Below, in pieces: positions 54,508-63,838 of a DNA stretch of 64,000 nucleotides. The stretch is taken from the NCBI RefSeq assembly GCF_002139855.1, contig NZ_CP018789.1, forward strand, positions 1,550,001 through 1,614,000, written 5' to 3'. The notes beneath the pieces are model-generated. The model was not told the DNA's origin and did no database searches. It was given only the letters and a program-made list of their open reading frames with translations. The stretch's first letter is position 1, and each line of letters begins with the position of its first letter. This stretch comes from Campylobacter porcelli. Its GTDB lineage: Bacteria; Campylobacterota; Campylobacteria; Campylobacterales; Campylobacteraceae. Both the position numbers and the translations under genes were made by a program.

Positions 54508-55686
54508 TTATGTAAGTGAAGTTGTCTGATATAATCCCATTAAATCTAGATAAAAATCATTTTGGGTGCGCTCTTCTAATAGCCCAACATTTGGGAATAG
54601 ATCATTACAAATTTTTTGGAAATTTTCAAATCTATCTGGAAATAGGGTGCTTAATATCATAGCTGAAATCTCCTTTCGCATTAAAATAGCAGGAGGCAAA
54701 ATCCCACTAAATAAAAGCTCTTTTAAAGTATCGGATTTATACTTAATGTGGTGGTGCTGACCATGCGGACAAGTCTTAGTGCTTACAATCGTGCGACACT
54801 GATTACAATAGACTAATTCAGGCATAACTATAAGCTCTATATCTAAATTTTTTGTTACACTATCTAAGATTGTATTTGGCTGATTATGGTCATAAAACAT
54901 TCCAATACCGCCGTGATTTTGCCCTACTACTAGCTTTGTCGCACCAAAATTATAAGCAGCTAAGCACTCTAAAACTGGATTTATATGATTGCTAAATAGA
55001 TATGTATTTTCAAATGGCACCACTATAACACGCTCACTAGGCAAGAAGTTGCTTACAAAATACTCTAGCGTCTTTAGCCTTAATTTAAAATCCAAATTTC
55101 GCCTATTTTCAAGCGTGCAAATTAAGAAAATTATAGTAATATCCGCCTTATCAATAGTCATTCTAACCAATCTTTCATGAAGTCTATTAAACGGATCTGC
55201 TGTGAGCATTAGAGCCGTTACCTTTTGATAATTCTTCTCTTTTATGGTATCTAGAACTCTTTGTTTAATATTAGCTAGTGAGTTATCATAAATTTCAAAT
55301 TCCCCACTTATAGCGTATTTACCTGTTTTATTATCATCGCTAAACTCAATCTCCCTAGCAGCAAAGATGCTATTATGCGAATTTTCTAGCTTATAAACTG
55401 ATGAGACTATCATATGCCCTACTATATTGCCATTTAGAGCAAATTCTAGCTTTTGACCTTGCTTAACTGATCTAATTATAGCTTGATTGCGTCTGCCAAA
55501 TGGTGCAAATGTATAAGCATACGGCATAGGCTCACCTCTAAAATAACCCGTTTGATGGACGATTTTAGCCTCATTTTCATCCATAAGCCTTTTGAATTTG
55601 CCTAGAATTTGGTTTTTGATTAGGCTTAGTGTGCCATATGTATCTTGATTTATATTTATAATGTTATTTTTGTCTATAGATACCAT
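54508..55686 (-). CDS. ATP-sulfurylase-like protein with altered active-site motif
   Basis: 392 residues from ATG 55686 (MVSIDKNNI); the frame reaches 55728 inside the upstream gene. Sat-family layout: PUA-like N-domain (residues 1-130), nucleotidyltransferase domain, and a C-x2-C / TKTCPHG segment. The catalytic HxxH region reads TADPFNRLHERL, with the first histidine replaced by Asn and the usual Arg by Ala; the second motif is GQNHGG instead of GRDHAG. It may therefore not make APS. Same neighbours as C. jejuni Cj1609. Overlaps the response regulator by 23 nt. Confidence 0.82.
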   Translation of the reverse strand: MVSIDKNNIININQDTYGTLSLIKNQILGKFKRLMDENEAKIVHQTGYFRGEPMPYAYTFAPFGRRNQAIIRSVKQGQKLEFALNGNIVGHMIVSSVYKLENSHNSIFAAREIEFSDDNKTGKYAISGEFEIYDNSLANIKQRVLDTIKEKNYQKVTALMLTADPFNRLHERLVRMTIDKADITIIFLICTLENRRNLDFKLRLKTLEYFVSNFLPSERVIVVPFENTYLFSNHINPVLECLAAYNFGATKLVVGQNHGGIGMFYDHNQPNTILDSVTKNLDIELIVMPELVYCNQCRTIVSTKTCPHGQHHHIKYKSDTLKELLFSGILPPAILMRKEISAMILSTLFPDRFENFQKICNDLFPNVGLLEERTQNDFYLDLMGLYQTTSLT

Positions 55687-56536
55687 GCTTTTTTCTTCTT
55701 TCCCATATTGATTTGCGTGATATTCCAAGCTTTTTTGAAATTTCAGTATCTGGCAATATATCTTGGTATAATAAAATCATCTGCTTAACATACTCATCAA
55801 TTGATAAAATATCACTCATAGTAGCAGCTCTAGAGTGGCTTAATACCATAAAATTATATCCTGCATACTCCTTTTTGCCATGGATAATAACTGGCGAGTT
55901 TTTAAAGTAATCAAGTAAGCTCTCTTGCTGTTTTATATCAAGTTCATCTATATTTCTAATATATAAAAAGCTCTTTGGCAACAAGGTCTTAACATCAAAT
56001 CCAACCCTAGCATCTACAATCTTACAATTAAACCCACTCTCCTTAGCATATGAAAAAGCAAATCCATCGCTAATTTGAATTTTACTAGAGCTAATAATTA
56101 GTGGGAGCTTTATCTTTTTATAATCCAAATTCGCTGGTTTATTGCTTAGCATTGCGGATTCTAGCATAATATCATAGGTTTGATTTAGCATCTCATAACG
56201 CTTAAATGATTCAAAAAATTTAATCTTTCTAACTAACTCTTCTATCATAAATGGCTTTTGGATATAATCACTCACCCCAGCCTTAATAGGATTAGATACA
56301 GTATCAGAGCTAATATAGCTAATTAATAAAATTATAATTGAGCTTTTGTGATTTTCTATAACTTTATAAAATTCATTTGAGTTAAAGCTTGCTGATAGCA
56401 ATACCACATCATATCTATCTTCTCTTAATGCCTCAAAGGTATGAGTAGCAATCTCACAGCTATAGCCAAATTCAGATAGCTTACTGGCGATACTTTGAGC
56501 TAGATAAATCTCATTTTCTACTATTAAAACTCTCAT
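55664..56536 (-). CDS. cemR: Atypical orphan response regulator (HP1021/CemR family)
   Basis: 290 residues. N-terminal receiver domain in which the phospho-acceptor aspartate is replaced: DVVLLSAS puts Ser48 there, and the acidic pocket is reduced (VENE). The conserved Lys (YIQKPF) remains. Middle region unknown; C-terminal Fis-like helix-turn-helix DTEISKKLGISRKSIWERRKKHGI. In H. pylori HP1021 and C. jejuni CemR this phosphorylation-independent regulator controls energy metabolism and redox responses. Overlaps ispDF by 4 nt. Confidence 0.88.
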   Translation of the reverse strand: MRVLIVENEIYLAQSIASKLSEFGYSCEIATHTFEALREDRYDVVLLSASFNSNEFYKVIENHKSSIIILLISYISSDTVSNPIKAGVSDYIQKPFMIEELVRKIKFFESFKRYEMLNQTYDIMLESAMLSNKPANLDYKKIKLPLIISSSKIQISDGFAFSYAKESGFNCKIVDARVGFDVKTLLPKSFLYIRNIDELDIKQQESLLDYFKNSPVIIHGKKEYAGYNFMVLSHSRAATMSDILSIDEYVKQMILLYQDILPDTEISKKLGISRKSIWERRKKHGIYRQK

Positions 56537-57648
56537 AGTCTAGTCCAATCAAAATATTTTAAATTCGCATTTGCTATGACTGCTACACCCTCTCCACGCC
56601 CTGTAAATCCTAATTTCTCGCTTGTAGTGGCTTTGATATTTACTCTAAATCTGCTTAGTTTCATCACATCTGCTAAAATTTTTGCCATCTCATCTTTATA
56701 TGGCGATATTTTAGGCTGTTCGCAAATAATAGTCAAATCCACATTTACAATATCAAACCCAACAGAACGCACAAACTCCACGCTACGCTCAAGCAAAATT
56801 TTAGAGTCAATGCCTTTAAATTTCATATCATTATCTGGAAAGAGCTGACCAATATCAGGTGCACTAGCCGCCCCTAAAATCGCATCACAAAGTGCGTGAA
56901 TCGCCACATCGCCATCGCTATGAGCCTTAAAAGCCTTATTAAATGGCACCTTAATCCCACCTAAACTCAAATAATCCCCATCGCAAAAAGCATGCACATC
57001 AAAGCCATTTCCGCAAAAAATATCAGGTGAAGGCGGCTTAAGATTAATAAGCTTCAAATCATCTTTATAAGTAAGCTTTCTAGCTCTCTCATCACCACTA
57101 ACATACCAAACCTTACCGCCAATAGCAGCTATAGCTGAGCTATCATCTGTGTAAATTTTATCGCTATTTAAAGCCTGTTTTAATAGCTTGGTTTTAGAAA
57201 GTTGCGGGGTTTGAATTCGCTTTAGCTCATCTCTATTTATATAACTATCCCCATAAACTGCTGTATCGCTTACTTTAAGCACTGGGACGATACAATCAGC
57301 CAAATTTGCATCATCTATTAAGCGTTTTATCAATGATTGTGGGATATCAATTCTAGCTATATCACTTACCATTACATAATCGCTATTTATGTGATTAAGA
57401 GCGTTTTTAAGGCTATCTTGACGAGTAGCACCACCTTGGATAAATTTGATATTTGAATCAAACTTAGACATATACTCGCACTCATTACTAACAACAATAA
57501 TCTCTTTAAAATTATAATTTGAGTTTATATTTTTAGTTGCTTTTAGCCATAGTGGAGTATCGCCAGTGCGTAGCCACTGCTTTTTAGCAGCTAAACCAAA
57601 TCTTGTAGAGCTTCCAGCACCTAGCATTACTAAAGATATATCAATCAA
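56533..57648 (-). CDS. ispDF: Bifunctional IspD/IspF isoprenoid enzyme
   Basis: 371 residues, a natural fusion found in epsilonproteobacteria. IspD (1-200): LVMLGAGSSTRFG, KKQWLR, VVSNE, VSDIARIDIP. IspF (about 212-371): GFDVHAFCDGDYLSLGGIKVP, AHSDGDVAIHALCDAILGAA (metal His/Asp), GFTGRGEGVAVIA. Converts MEP via CDP-ME to MEcPP, feeding ispA-type prenyl synthesis. Confidence 0.96.
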   Translation of the reverse strand: MIDISLVMLGAGSSTRFGLAAKKQWLRTGDTPLWLKATKNINSNYNFKEIIVVSNECEYMSKFDSNIKFIQGGATRQDSLKNALNHINSDYVMVSDIARIDIPQSLIKRLIDDANLADCIVPVLKVSDTAVYGDSYINRDELKRIQTPQLSKTKLLKQALNSDKIYTDDSSAIAAIGGKVWYVSGDERARKLTYKDDLKLINLKPPSPDIFCGNGFDVHAFCDGDYLSLGGIKVPFNKAFKAHSDGDVAIHALCDAILGAASAPDIGQLFPDNDMKFKGIDSKILLERSVEFVRSVGFDIVNVDLTIICEQPKISPYKDEMAKILADVMKLSRFRVNIKATTSEKLGFTGRGEGVAVIANANLKYFDWTRL

Positions 57649-58015
57649 AGTAGATCCTAAATTTAAAATTATGTTACTAAATTATACATTTTTTTTAATT
57701 TCATTTGACTGAAATAAGAAGAAAATTTAATCCAAATTTAGCCATTTAATAGCCAAAATTTAGATATTATCATCTATAAATAGGTTAAATTTGCTTATAT
57801 ATCTTACTTAAAAGATATGTTTAAAATATATTAAATTTAACGCTTTGAAATGTGTAATCTCTTCCCAGTCTATACTCTTAAGGATAAATTTGTAACACTT
57901 AGATTAAAATAGCAAACTAAAATAAAGAAAATTTAAATAAATATATTTAAGAGTTGTTTTGTATTTAATTATATATTGTAAAATTTCACTTTCAAAAGCT
58001 TAAAAAGGATAAAAA
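57649..58015. other. Gene-free intergenic region between ispDF and thiC
   Basis: 367 nt, very AT-rich, two divergent genes. Two inverted repeats: ATTTCA-TTTGAC-TGAAAT (57698-57715), nearer ispDF, and ATATCTT-ACTTAA-AAGATAT (57799-57818). A possible thiC -10 (TATATT) is at 57971-57976. No thiamine riboswitch core is seen (no CTGAGA or CUGGAUAAUGCCAG-like string), so thiC control is not obvious. Confidence 0.5.
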
Positions 58016-59380
58016 ATGAGAAAAGAGTGGTGTCAAGAACGCCAAAATGACCCTACTCCAACACAGATGTATTATGCTAAAAACGGCATAATCACCAAAG
58101 AGATGGAGTATGTAGCAAAAATAGAAAGGCTCGAAGCTAGTAAGGTTAGAGATCTAGTCGCAAGTGGAAAACTCATAATCCCAGCTAATATCAATCATCA
58201 TCATCTAATCCCAATGGCAATAGGTAGAGCCGTAACTTGTAAAATCAACGCCAATATCGGCTCAAGTGCGATAATTAGCAATATAAACGAAGAGATAGAA
58301 AAGCTAAATGTATGCTTAAAATATGGAGCTGATACCGTTATGGATCTAAGCACTGGCGGGGATTTGGATGCTATCAGAAAAGCTATAATAGCAAATTCAA
58401 CCGTTCCAATTGGCACTGTGCCAATATACCAAATCATTCACGATATTAAAGATTTAGACAATCTAACACCGCAAATTATGCTTGATTGTATCGAAAAACA
58501 AGCCAAACAAGGCGTAAGCTACTTCACTATTCACGCTGGATTTTTGCTTGAGTTTATGCCATTAGTGGCTAAACGAAAAATGGGGATTGTCAGTCGTGGT
58601 GGAAGCCTGATGGCTAGCTGGATGATGAAACATCATAAAGAAAATCCATTCCACACCGCCTTTGATGATATATGCGATATATGTGCTAAATACGATGTCT
58701 CTTTATCCTTAGGCGATAGTTTGCGTCCTGGTTGCTTAGCTGATGCAAGTGACGCAGCACAAATGGCAGAGCTTAAAGAGCTTGGAAACCTAACTAGAAG
58801 AGCATGGGCTAAAAATGTCCAAGTAATGGTAGAAGGCCCTGGTCATGTGCCATTTAATCAGATTGAATTTAATATGAAAGAGGAGCAAAGGCTTTGCGAC
58901 GACGCTCCATTTTATATCCTTGGGCCACTTCCAACTGATATAGGTGCTGGATATGATCATATCACAAGTGCTATTGGTGGGACTATGGCTGCGTATCACG
59001 GTGCTAGTATGCTATGCTATGTAACGCCAAAAGAGCATTTAGGTCTGCCAAATGCCAAAGATGTAAGAGATGGTATCATAGCTCACAAAATCGCTGCTCA
59101 CTCAGCCGATATAGCCCTGAATAGACCAGGGGCAATAGATAGAGATCACGCTATGAGCGACGCTAGATATAAATTTGAGTGGAATAAACAATTTGAGTTA
59201 GCACTTGATCCAGATAAAGCAAGAGAACTTCACGATGAGAGTTTGCCTCAAGATGTCTTTAAAGAAGCTGAGTTTTGCTCTATGTGTGGGCCGAAATTTT
59301 GTGCTTATAAAATAAGTCAAGAGATAGCCAAAAATAGCTGTGAGAGCTATCCAAAAGAAGATGATACAAAAAATATATAA
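58016..59380 (+). CDS. thiC: Phosphomethylpyrimidine synthase ThiC
   Basis: Radical-SAM enzyme that makes HMP-P of thiamine from AIR. 454 residues, the compact form. Landmarks: [87 protein letters not shown], and the C-terminal 4Fe-4S ligands [14 protein letters not shown] 7 nt before ATG. The adjacent tkt (ThDP enzyme) elsewhere in the window is one consumer of the cofactor. Confidence 0.96.
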   Translation: MRKEWCQERQNDPTPTQMYYAKNGIITKEMEYVAKIERLEASKVRDLVASGKLIIPANINHHHLIPMAIGRAVTCKINANIGSSAIISNINEEIEKLNVCLKYGADTVMDLSTGGDLDAIRKAIIANSTVPIGTVPIYQIIHDIKDLDNLTPQIMLDCIEKQAKQGVSYFTIHAGFLLEFMPLVAKRKMGIVSRGGSLMASWMMKHHKENPFHTAFDDICDICAKYDVSLSLGDSLRPGCLADASDAAQMAELKELGNLTRRAWAKNVQVMVEGPGHVPFNQIEFNMKEEQRLCDDAPFYILGPLPTDIGAGYDHITSAIGGTMAAYHGASMLCYVTPKEHLGLPNAKDVRDGIIAHKIAAHSADIALNRPGAIDRDHAMSDARYKFEWNKQFELALDPDKARELHDESLPQDVFKEAEFCSMCGPKFCAYKISQEIAKNSCESYPKEDDTKNI

Positions 59381-60347
59381 AACAAGGAAAATTTACGCCG
59401 CTACTATCTTAATCATTTTAGCGGCGATCTCAATTTTTTTAGCCACTTTTTTAGCTGATTTTGGTATAAGTGCTTTGATAATTGCTGTGATTTTAGGAGC
59501 GCTTTTAGCCAATACCAGCAAAAAAAGTGTAAATTTAGTAGCTAGAAGCGGTATTTTAGGCATATCTACAAAGCAAATTCTAAGACTTGGAATTATCTTA
59601 TATGGCTTTAAAATCAGCCTTGATGATGTGCTTAGTATCGGTTATGCTGGTGTTTTGAGTGCTTTTATCATTGTTTTTAGTAGCTTTGTTTTTGGATATT
59701 TTATATGCCGTATTTTTGGCATTGATAAGAAACTTTCTGTATTGATAAGCTCTGGATCTAGCATTTGTGGAGCGGCTGCTTTAATGGCTACTCAAAGCAT
59801 AGTAAAAGCATCACCAAATGCTGTTGCTATCGCACTTTGCTCGGTTGTGGTATTTGGTAGTTTGGGTATGTTTATCTATCCATTTATACTTAGTGGGATT
59901 GATAATATAAAGGCTGGTTTTATAATCGGTGCTAGCTTACATGAAGTAGCACATGTAGCAGGGGCTAGTGCGTATGATGTAGTAGCTGCCAATAACGCAA
60001 TAATCATCAAAATGCTAAGAGTGCTTATGTTAGCCCCATTTTTGATAATCTTAAGCCTTGCAAGCGGCTTTTTCTTAGGAGAAAAATCTAGTGTAAAATC
60101 GAATTTTCCATATTTTGCTCTATGGTTTTTTGTAGCTCTGTTTTGTTCTGGATTTATAAATCCGCAAATTAAGGAATTTATATCTTTGGTTGATAATTTC
60201 TTACTTAGCGTTGCTATGAGCGCACTAGGACTTACAATCACCAAAAAAGCACTAAAAAATGCGAATTTAAAGGTATTTATAGCCTCTAGCTTGATATTTT
60301 TATGGCTTATTATTTTGGCTTTTGTTTTAGCAAATTTACTATTTTAA
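59361..60347 (+). CDS. YeiH-family putative sulfate exporter / membrane protein
   Basis: 328 residues from ATG 59361; a GTG at 59340 is in frame but has no site. About ten membrane helices of UPF0324/YeiH type: [53 protein letters not shown], and [14 protein letters not shown]. Function poorly known (predicted sulfate exporter). Overlaps thiC by 20 nt and converges with pabA 2 nt later. Confidence 0.85.
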   Translation: MIQKIYKTRKIYAATILIILAAISIFLATFLADFGISALIIAVILGALLANTSKKSVNLVARSGILGISTKQILRLGIILYGFKISLDDVLSIGYAGVLSAFIIVFSSFVFGYFICRIFGIDKKLSVLISSGSSICGAAALMATQSIVKASPNAVAIALCSVVVFGSLGMFIYPFILSGIDNIKAGFIIGASLHEVAHVAGASAYDVVAANNAIIIKMLRVLMLAPFLIILSLASGFFLGEKSSVKSNFPYFALWFFVALFCSGFINPQIKEFISLVDNFLLSVAMSALGLTITKKALKNANLKVFIASSLIFLWLIILAFVLANLLF

Positions 60348-60349
60348 CC

Positions 60350-60922
60350 CTAAATATCTAAAAAATTTTTTAGTATCCTTTTGCCCTGCTCTTGTAATAT
60401 AGACTCAGGGTGAAACTGCACTCCATAACAACTATATTTTTTATGTTTTATAGCCATAATAACCCTTTTATTCTCCACTTTTATATACGCCAAGATATCA
60501 AATTCAGATATGTTTTCTACGCATAAGGAGTTATACAAAGCGATTTTTAGTGGCTTTTTCACCCCTTTAAAAAGTGGGGATTTTTTAAATTCACACTCCA
60601 CTTTTACACCATGAAAAGGGCGAGGCATACGGATAATATCAGCACCAAAAGCTTTGGCTATACACTGCTGACCTAGACAAATGCCTAAAATTTTCTTTTT
60701 ATCCCCAAGAGCTTTTATAATATCCATACAAACTCCAGAATCATCAGGCGTGCCAAATCCAGGCGAGATGATAATTCTATCAAATTTTTTTGCGTATTTT
60801 ATGGCTTTTCTAGCTTTGGCAAAATCATTTTTTACTACCTTAACCTTAACACCAAGCTCTTTTAAATAATAGACTATATTATAAGTAAATGAGTCATAAT
60901 TATCTATCAAAAACACCCTCAT
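60350..60922 (-). CDS. pabA: Aminodeoxychorismate/anthranilate synthase glutamine amidotransferase
   Basis: 190 residues, class I amidotransferase: LIDNYDSFTYNIVYYL, ISPGFGTPDDSG, nucleophile GICLGQQCIAKAF (Cys in the elbow) and HPESILQEQG (His, Glu). Supplies ammonia to the PabB partner, with which it overlaps by 4 nt; adjacency to pabBC argues for folate rather than tryptophan synthesis. One Cys elbow reads CLGQQ, the normal motif. Confidence 0.92.
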   Translation of the reverse strand: MRVFLIDNYDSFTYNIVYYLKELGVKVKVVKNDFAKARKAIKYAKKFDRIIISPGFGTPDDSGVCMDIIKALGDKKKILGICLGQQCIAKAFGADIIRMPRPFHGVKVECEFKKSPLFKGVKKPLKIALYNSLCVENISEFDILAYIKVENKRVIMAIKHKKYSCYGVQFHPESILQEQGKRILKNFLDI

Positions 60923-62664
60923 AGCTCCACCTTTATAGCCCCACGAAGTGAGTTTATAGCATAAATTTCCTTAGCATTATATAGATCTTCTAAGCCCAAA
61001 ATACTCTCTTGGATAATGCCTGAATCTAGCAATTTACCCCGTAAAGTCCCAGCTAACATACCACTTTGTAATCTTGGAGTTAAGAGTTTATTATTTAAAT
61101 TTAGCACGATATTTGAGCGATTTCCTTCGCAAAGCTCATCTTTTTCATTTAGATAAAAAATATCAAAAAGCCCATCGCTTATAATTCGCTCATCTCTTAA
61201 GGTGGTTTTGTGATACAATAGATCATTTTGAGAGTTTAAACGCCTTTGGCTAATGGCAATTTTATTAGAATTGATGGGTTGGATTTGAGCTTGAGTAAGG
61301 CTTAATACTCCATTTTGGCTTAATTTTAATCTCACAAGACTACCGCCACTAGGGCTTAACCCAGCAAAAATCTCTTTAAAATCAGCAATACTCTCAAACC
61401 CATTTTTACCACTTACCACGCCGATAATATCGCTTAATTCAATCTTGCTATCATCTTTTTTAAACTCTATATCAAGCTCTTTTGGTATTTTAAAGCCTAG
61501 TAATTTAGCACTATTTAAAATTCTCCCCAAATGCCTTTGAAGTAAAAAAATCCCATCATCACGCAAAAGCATAGTCTCAAACAAGTCAAATTCCATCTTA
61601 GGGCGTAAAAAGCTACTTTTTAGCTCCAATTCAGCAAATTCATCATCACATTTTGAGTCCCACACCACGCCACTGCCAACGCCATATCTATAATACTTCT
61701 CCCCAGCTCTTCTCTCAAGCGTCCTAATTGGAACGCTAAATTCCGCCCTTTTATGGCTAATCACCCCCATCGCACCGCAATAAACCCCACGCTCCCTATC
61801 TTCTAAACGCTTTATAATACGCATTGTAGCTAGTTTTGGCGCACCAGTAATTGACCCACAAGGGAAAACCGCATCAAAAATTTCGCTTAAATTTCTTCTT
61901 TTAAGCTTAGCTTTGAGCGGAGAAATAGCTTGGAATAAGCTCTTTAATTTGATGATTTTCATCGGTTTTTTCACTCGTAAAGAGCCAATTTTGATAATTT
62001 TACTCATATCATTTCGCAACAAATCAACTATCATCAAATTTTCACTTCTATTTTTTGGATCATTTCTAAGCTTATTTTTTAAAGCCTTGTCTTCGGCTCT
62101 ATTTCTGCCTCGCTTTATCGTGCCTTTCATAGGTGCGAAGGTGATTTTCTTGCCTTTTAATTTAAAAAATAGCTCTGGCGAAAATGATATTATCTCACAA
62201 AATTCACTCTTAAAATATCCTAAATATTTACTCTTTTGCCTACTTAAAAGACTAGAGATAATCTCCTTGCTACTTGATTTGCTAAATAGCTTTAATTGGC
62301 TTGTGAAATTTATCTGATAACTATTGCCACTAGCTAACTCATCTTTTATCTGTTTAAAACAAGAGCTATAATTATCATAGTCTAAACCTTCTAGAATTTG
62401 CGGATAAAAAAATGGCTTAAATACTGAAAATTCCTGCGTATCATCAAGCTTAAATTCGCTTTTATTTACATACCCTTTAAAGTGCGCTACTGGATAGCTT
62501 GAGCTATTATCATAAAGCTCATAAACCACATATCCTACAAAATATAGATTTTTTGCCTTTTGCATAGATTTTAAAGCAAGGTCAAACTCATCTTTATTAA
62601 AGCAGATAAATTCGCTTTTTAAATCATCATATATATATTTACCAAAAATACTAAAATCACTCAT
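60919..62664 (-). CDS. pabBC: Fused aminodeoxychorismate synthase component I / aminodeoxychorismate lyase
   Basis: 581 residues. N-terminal PabB (1-320): GNSYQINFTSQLKL, EIISFSPELFFKL, FAPMKGTIKRGR, ENLMIVDLLRNDMSKI, FPCGSITGAPKLATMRII. C-terminal PabC (about 330-581), PLP enzyme of branched-chain aminotransferase fold: ETMLLRDDGIFLLQRHLGR, catalytic lysine in YHKTTLRDE, ELCEGNRSNIVL. Together with PabA it makes p-aminobenzoate from chorismate in one polypeptide. Fusions are known in epsilonproteobacteria. Confidence 0.93.
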   Translation of the reverse strand: MSDFSIFGKYIYDDLKSEFICFNKDEFDLALKSMQKAKNLYFVGYVVYELYDNSSSYPVAHFKGYVNKSEFKLDDTQEFSVFKPFFYPQILEGLDYDNYSSCFKQIKDELASGNSYQINFTSQLKLFSKSSSKEIISSLLSRQKSKYLGYFKSEFCEIISFSPELFFKLKGKKITFAPMKGTIKRGRNRAEDKALKNKLRNDPKNRSENLMIVDLLRNDMSKIIKIGSLRVKKPMKIIKLKSLFQAISPLKAKLKRRNLSEIFDAVFPCGSITGAPKLATMRIIKRLEDRERGVYCGAMGVISHKRAEFSVPIRTLERRAGEKYYRYGVGSGVVWDSKCDDEFAELELKSSFLRPKMEFDLFETMLLRDDGIFLLQRHLGRILNSAKLLGFKIPKELDIEFKKDDSKIELSDIIGVVSGKNGFESIADFKEIFAGLSPSGGSLVRLKLSQNGVLSLTQAQIQPINSNKIAISQRRLNSQNDLLYHKTTLRDERIISDGLFDIFYLNEKDELCEGNRSNIVLNLNNKLLTPRLQSGMLAGTLRGKLLDSGIIQESILGLEDLYNAKEIYAINSLRGAIKVEL

Positions 62665-62747
62665 ATATTTCTCTTTATAATTTAAAAAATTTTAGCCAAA
62701 AATTTATAATTTTTAGATAATATAGCTCAAATTTAAAAGGACTAAAA

Positions 62748-63818
62748 ATGGATGAAAAAATTTTAGAAAAGCTACAAAGCGTAATCTACCCAGGCTTTAA
62801 AAAAAGCATTGTGGAATTTGGCTTTGTCAAAGCAACAAGCCCAAAAATCATAGTCGAAATCACCTCAGCCAAGCCTGAAGTCGCCACCACAATCAAAAGC
62901 GAGATTGAAAAGCTAAATTTAGGCAAAGAAATAGAGATAATCGCCCCAAAACCACAAACCCAAAAATCAAACTCACAAAGCGGTAAAAATATCGCTCCGC
63001 AAATTAAGAATTTTGTGATGGTAAGTAGCGGTAAAGGCGGCGTAGGCAAATCCACAACTACCTTAAATTTAGCCATTAGTCTAGCTAAACAAGGCAAGAA
63101 AGTGGGGCTTTTAGATGCTGATATTTATGGTCCAAATATCCCAAGAATGTTAGGAGTTCAAGGCAAACAACCAGAGGTCATCGGACAAAAATTAAAGCCA
63201 CTTCAAACTCATGGAATTGAGATGATGAGTATGGGTCTTTTGATAGAAGATGGTCAAGGGCTTATGTGGCGTGGAGCTATGATTATGAAAGCCATAACTC
63301 AGCTTTTAAATGAGGTTGAGTGGGGAGAGCTAGATGTGCTGCTTCTTGATATGCCTCCAGGAACTGGCGATGCACAAATCACTCTAGCTCAAAGCGTCCC
63401 AGTTACAGCTGGAATTTGCGTTACTACCCCGCAAACAGTAGCACTAGATGATTCAGCTAGAAGTCTTGATATGTTTGAAAAGCTTCATATCCCAGTAGCT
63501 GGAGTGATAGAGAATATGAGTGGATTTATCTGCCCTGATAATGGCAAAGAGTATGATATATTTGGCAAGGGTGGAGCTGATGCGTTAGCTAGTGAGTATG
63601 ATACTGCGATACTAGCTCAAATTCCTATAGAGCCATCAGTAAGGATAGGTGGAGATAGTGGAAGACCAGTTAGCTTTTATGAGCCAAATTCAATTAGTGC
63701 TAAAAGATATAAAGAGGCCGCTACAAAGCTATGGGAAATCATAGAAGATATAAACGCAAATGGTGGTGCTGATAACTCAGCCATTCAGCCTGATATGAGT
63801 AGATCAGCTTGTCATTAA
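62748..63818 (+). CDS. mrp: Mrp/ApbC-family Fe-S cluster carrier ATPase
   Basis: 356 residues: N-terminal MIP18-like domain (1-80), P-loop VSSGKGGVGKST (about 92-103), ADIYGPNIPRMLGV, MPPGTGDAQ. The usual C-terminal CPHCG metal motif is reduced to GFICPDNGKEYDIF with one cysteine; a second lone cysteine is at the very end (SRSACH). Assembles or transfers Fe-S clusters. A promoter -10 (TAATAT, 62718-62723) precedes it. The hemoglobin gene begins 20 nt after its stop. Confidence 0.93.
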   Translation: MDEKILEKLQSVIYPGFKKSIVEFGFVKATSPKIIVEITSAKPEVATTIKSEIEKLNLGKEIEIIAPKPQTQKSNSQSGKNIAPQIKNFVMVSSGKGGVGKSTTTLNLAISLAKQGKKVGLLDADIYGPNIPRMLGVQGKQPEVIGQKLKPLQTHGIEMMSMGLLIEDGQGLMWRGAMIMKAITQLLNEVEWGELDVLLLDMPPGTGDAQITLAQSVPVTAGICVTTPQTVALDDSARSLDMFEKLHIPVAGVIENMSGFICPDNGKEYDIFGKGGADALASEYDTAILAQIPIEPSVRIGGDSGRPVSFYEPNSISAKRYKEAATKLWEIIEDINANGGADNSAIQPDMSRSACH

Positions 63819-63838
63819 TCAAATTTGAAAGGATAAAA

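Noticed and set aside
57649-58015. TPP riboswitch upstream of thiC
   Set aside because: I could not find the CTGAGA and CTGGATAATGCCAG-like aptamer elements on the plus strand.
60350-60922. trpG of a tryptophan operon
   Set aside because: The overlapping partner is a PabB-PabC fusion, and no trp genes are adjacent; pabA is the better name.
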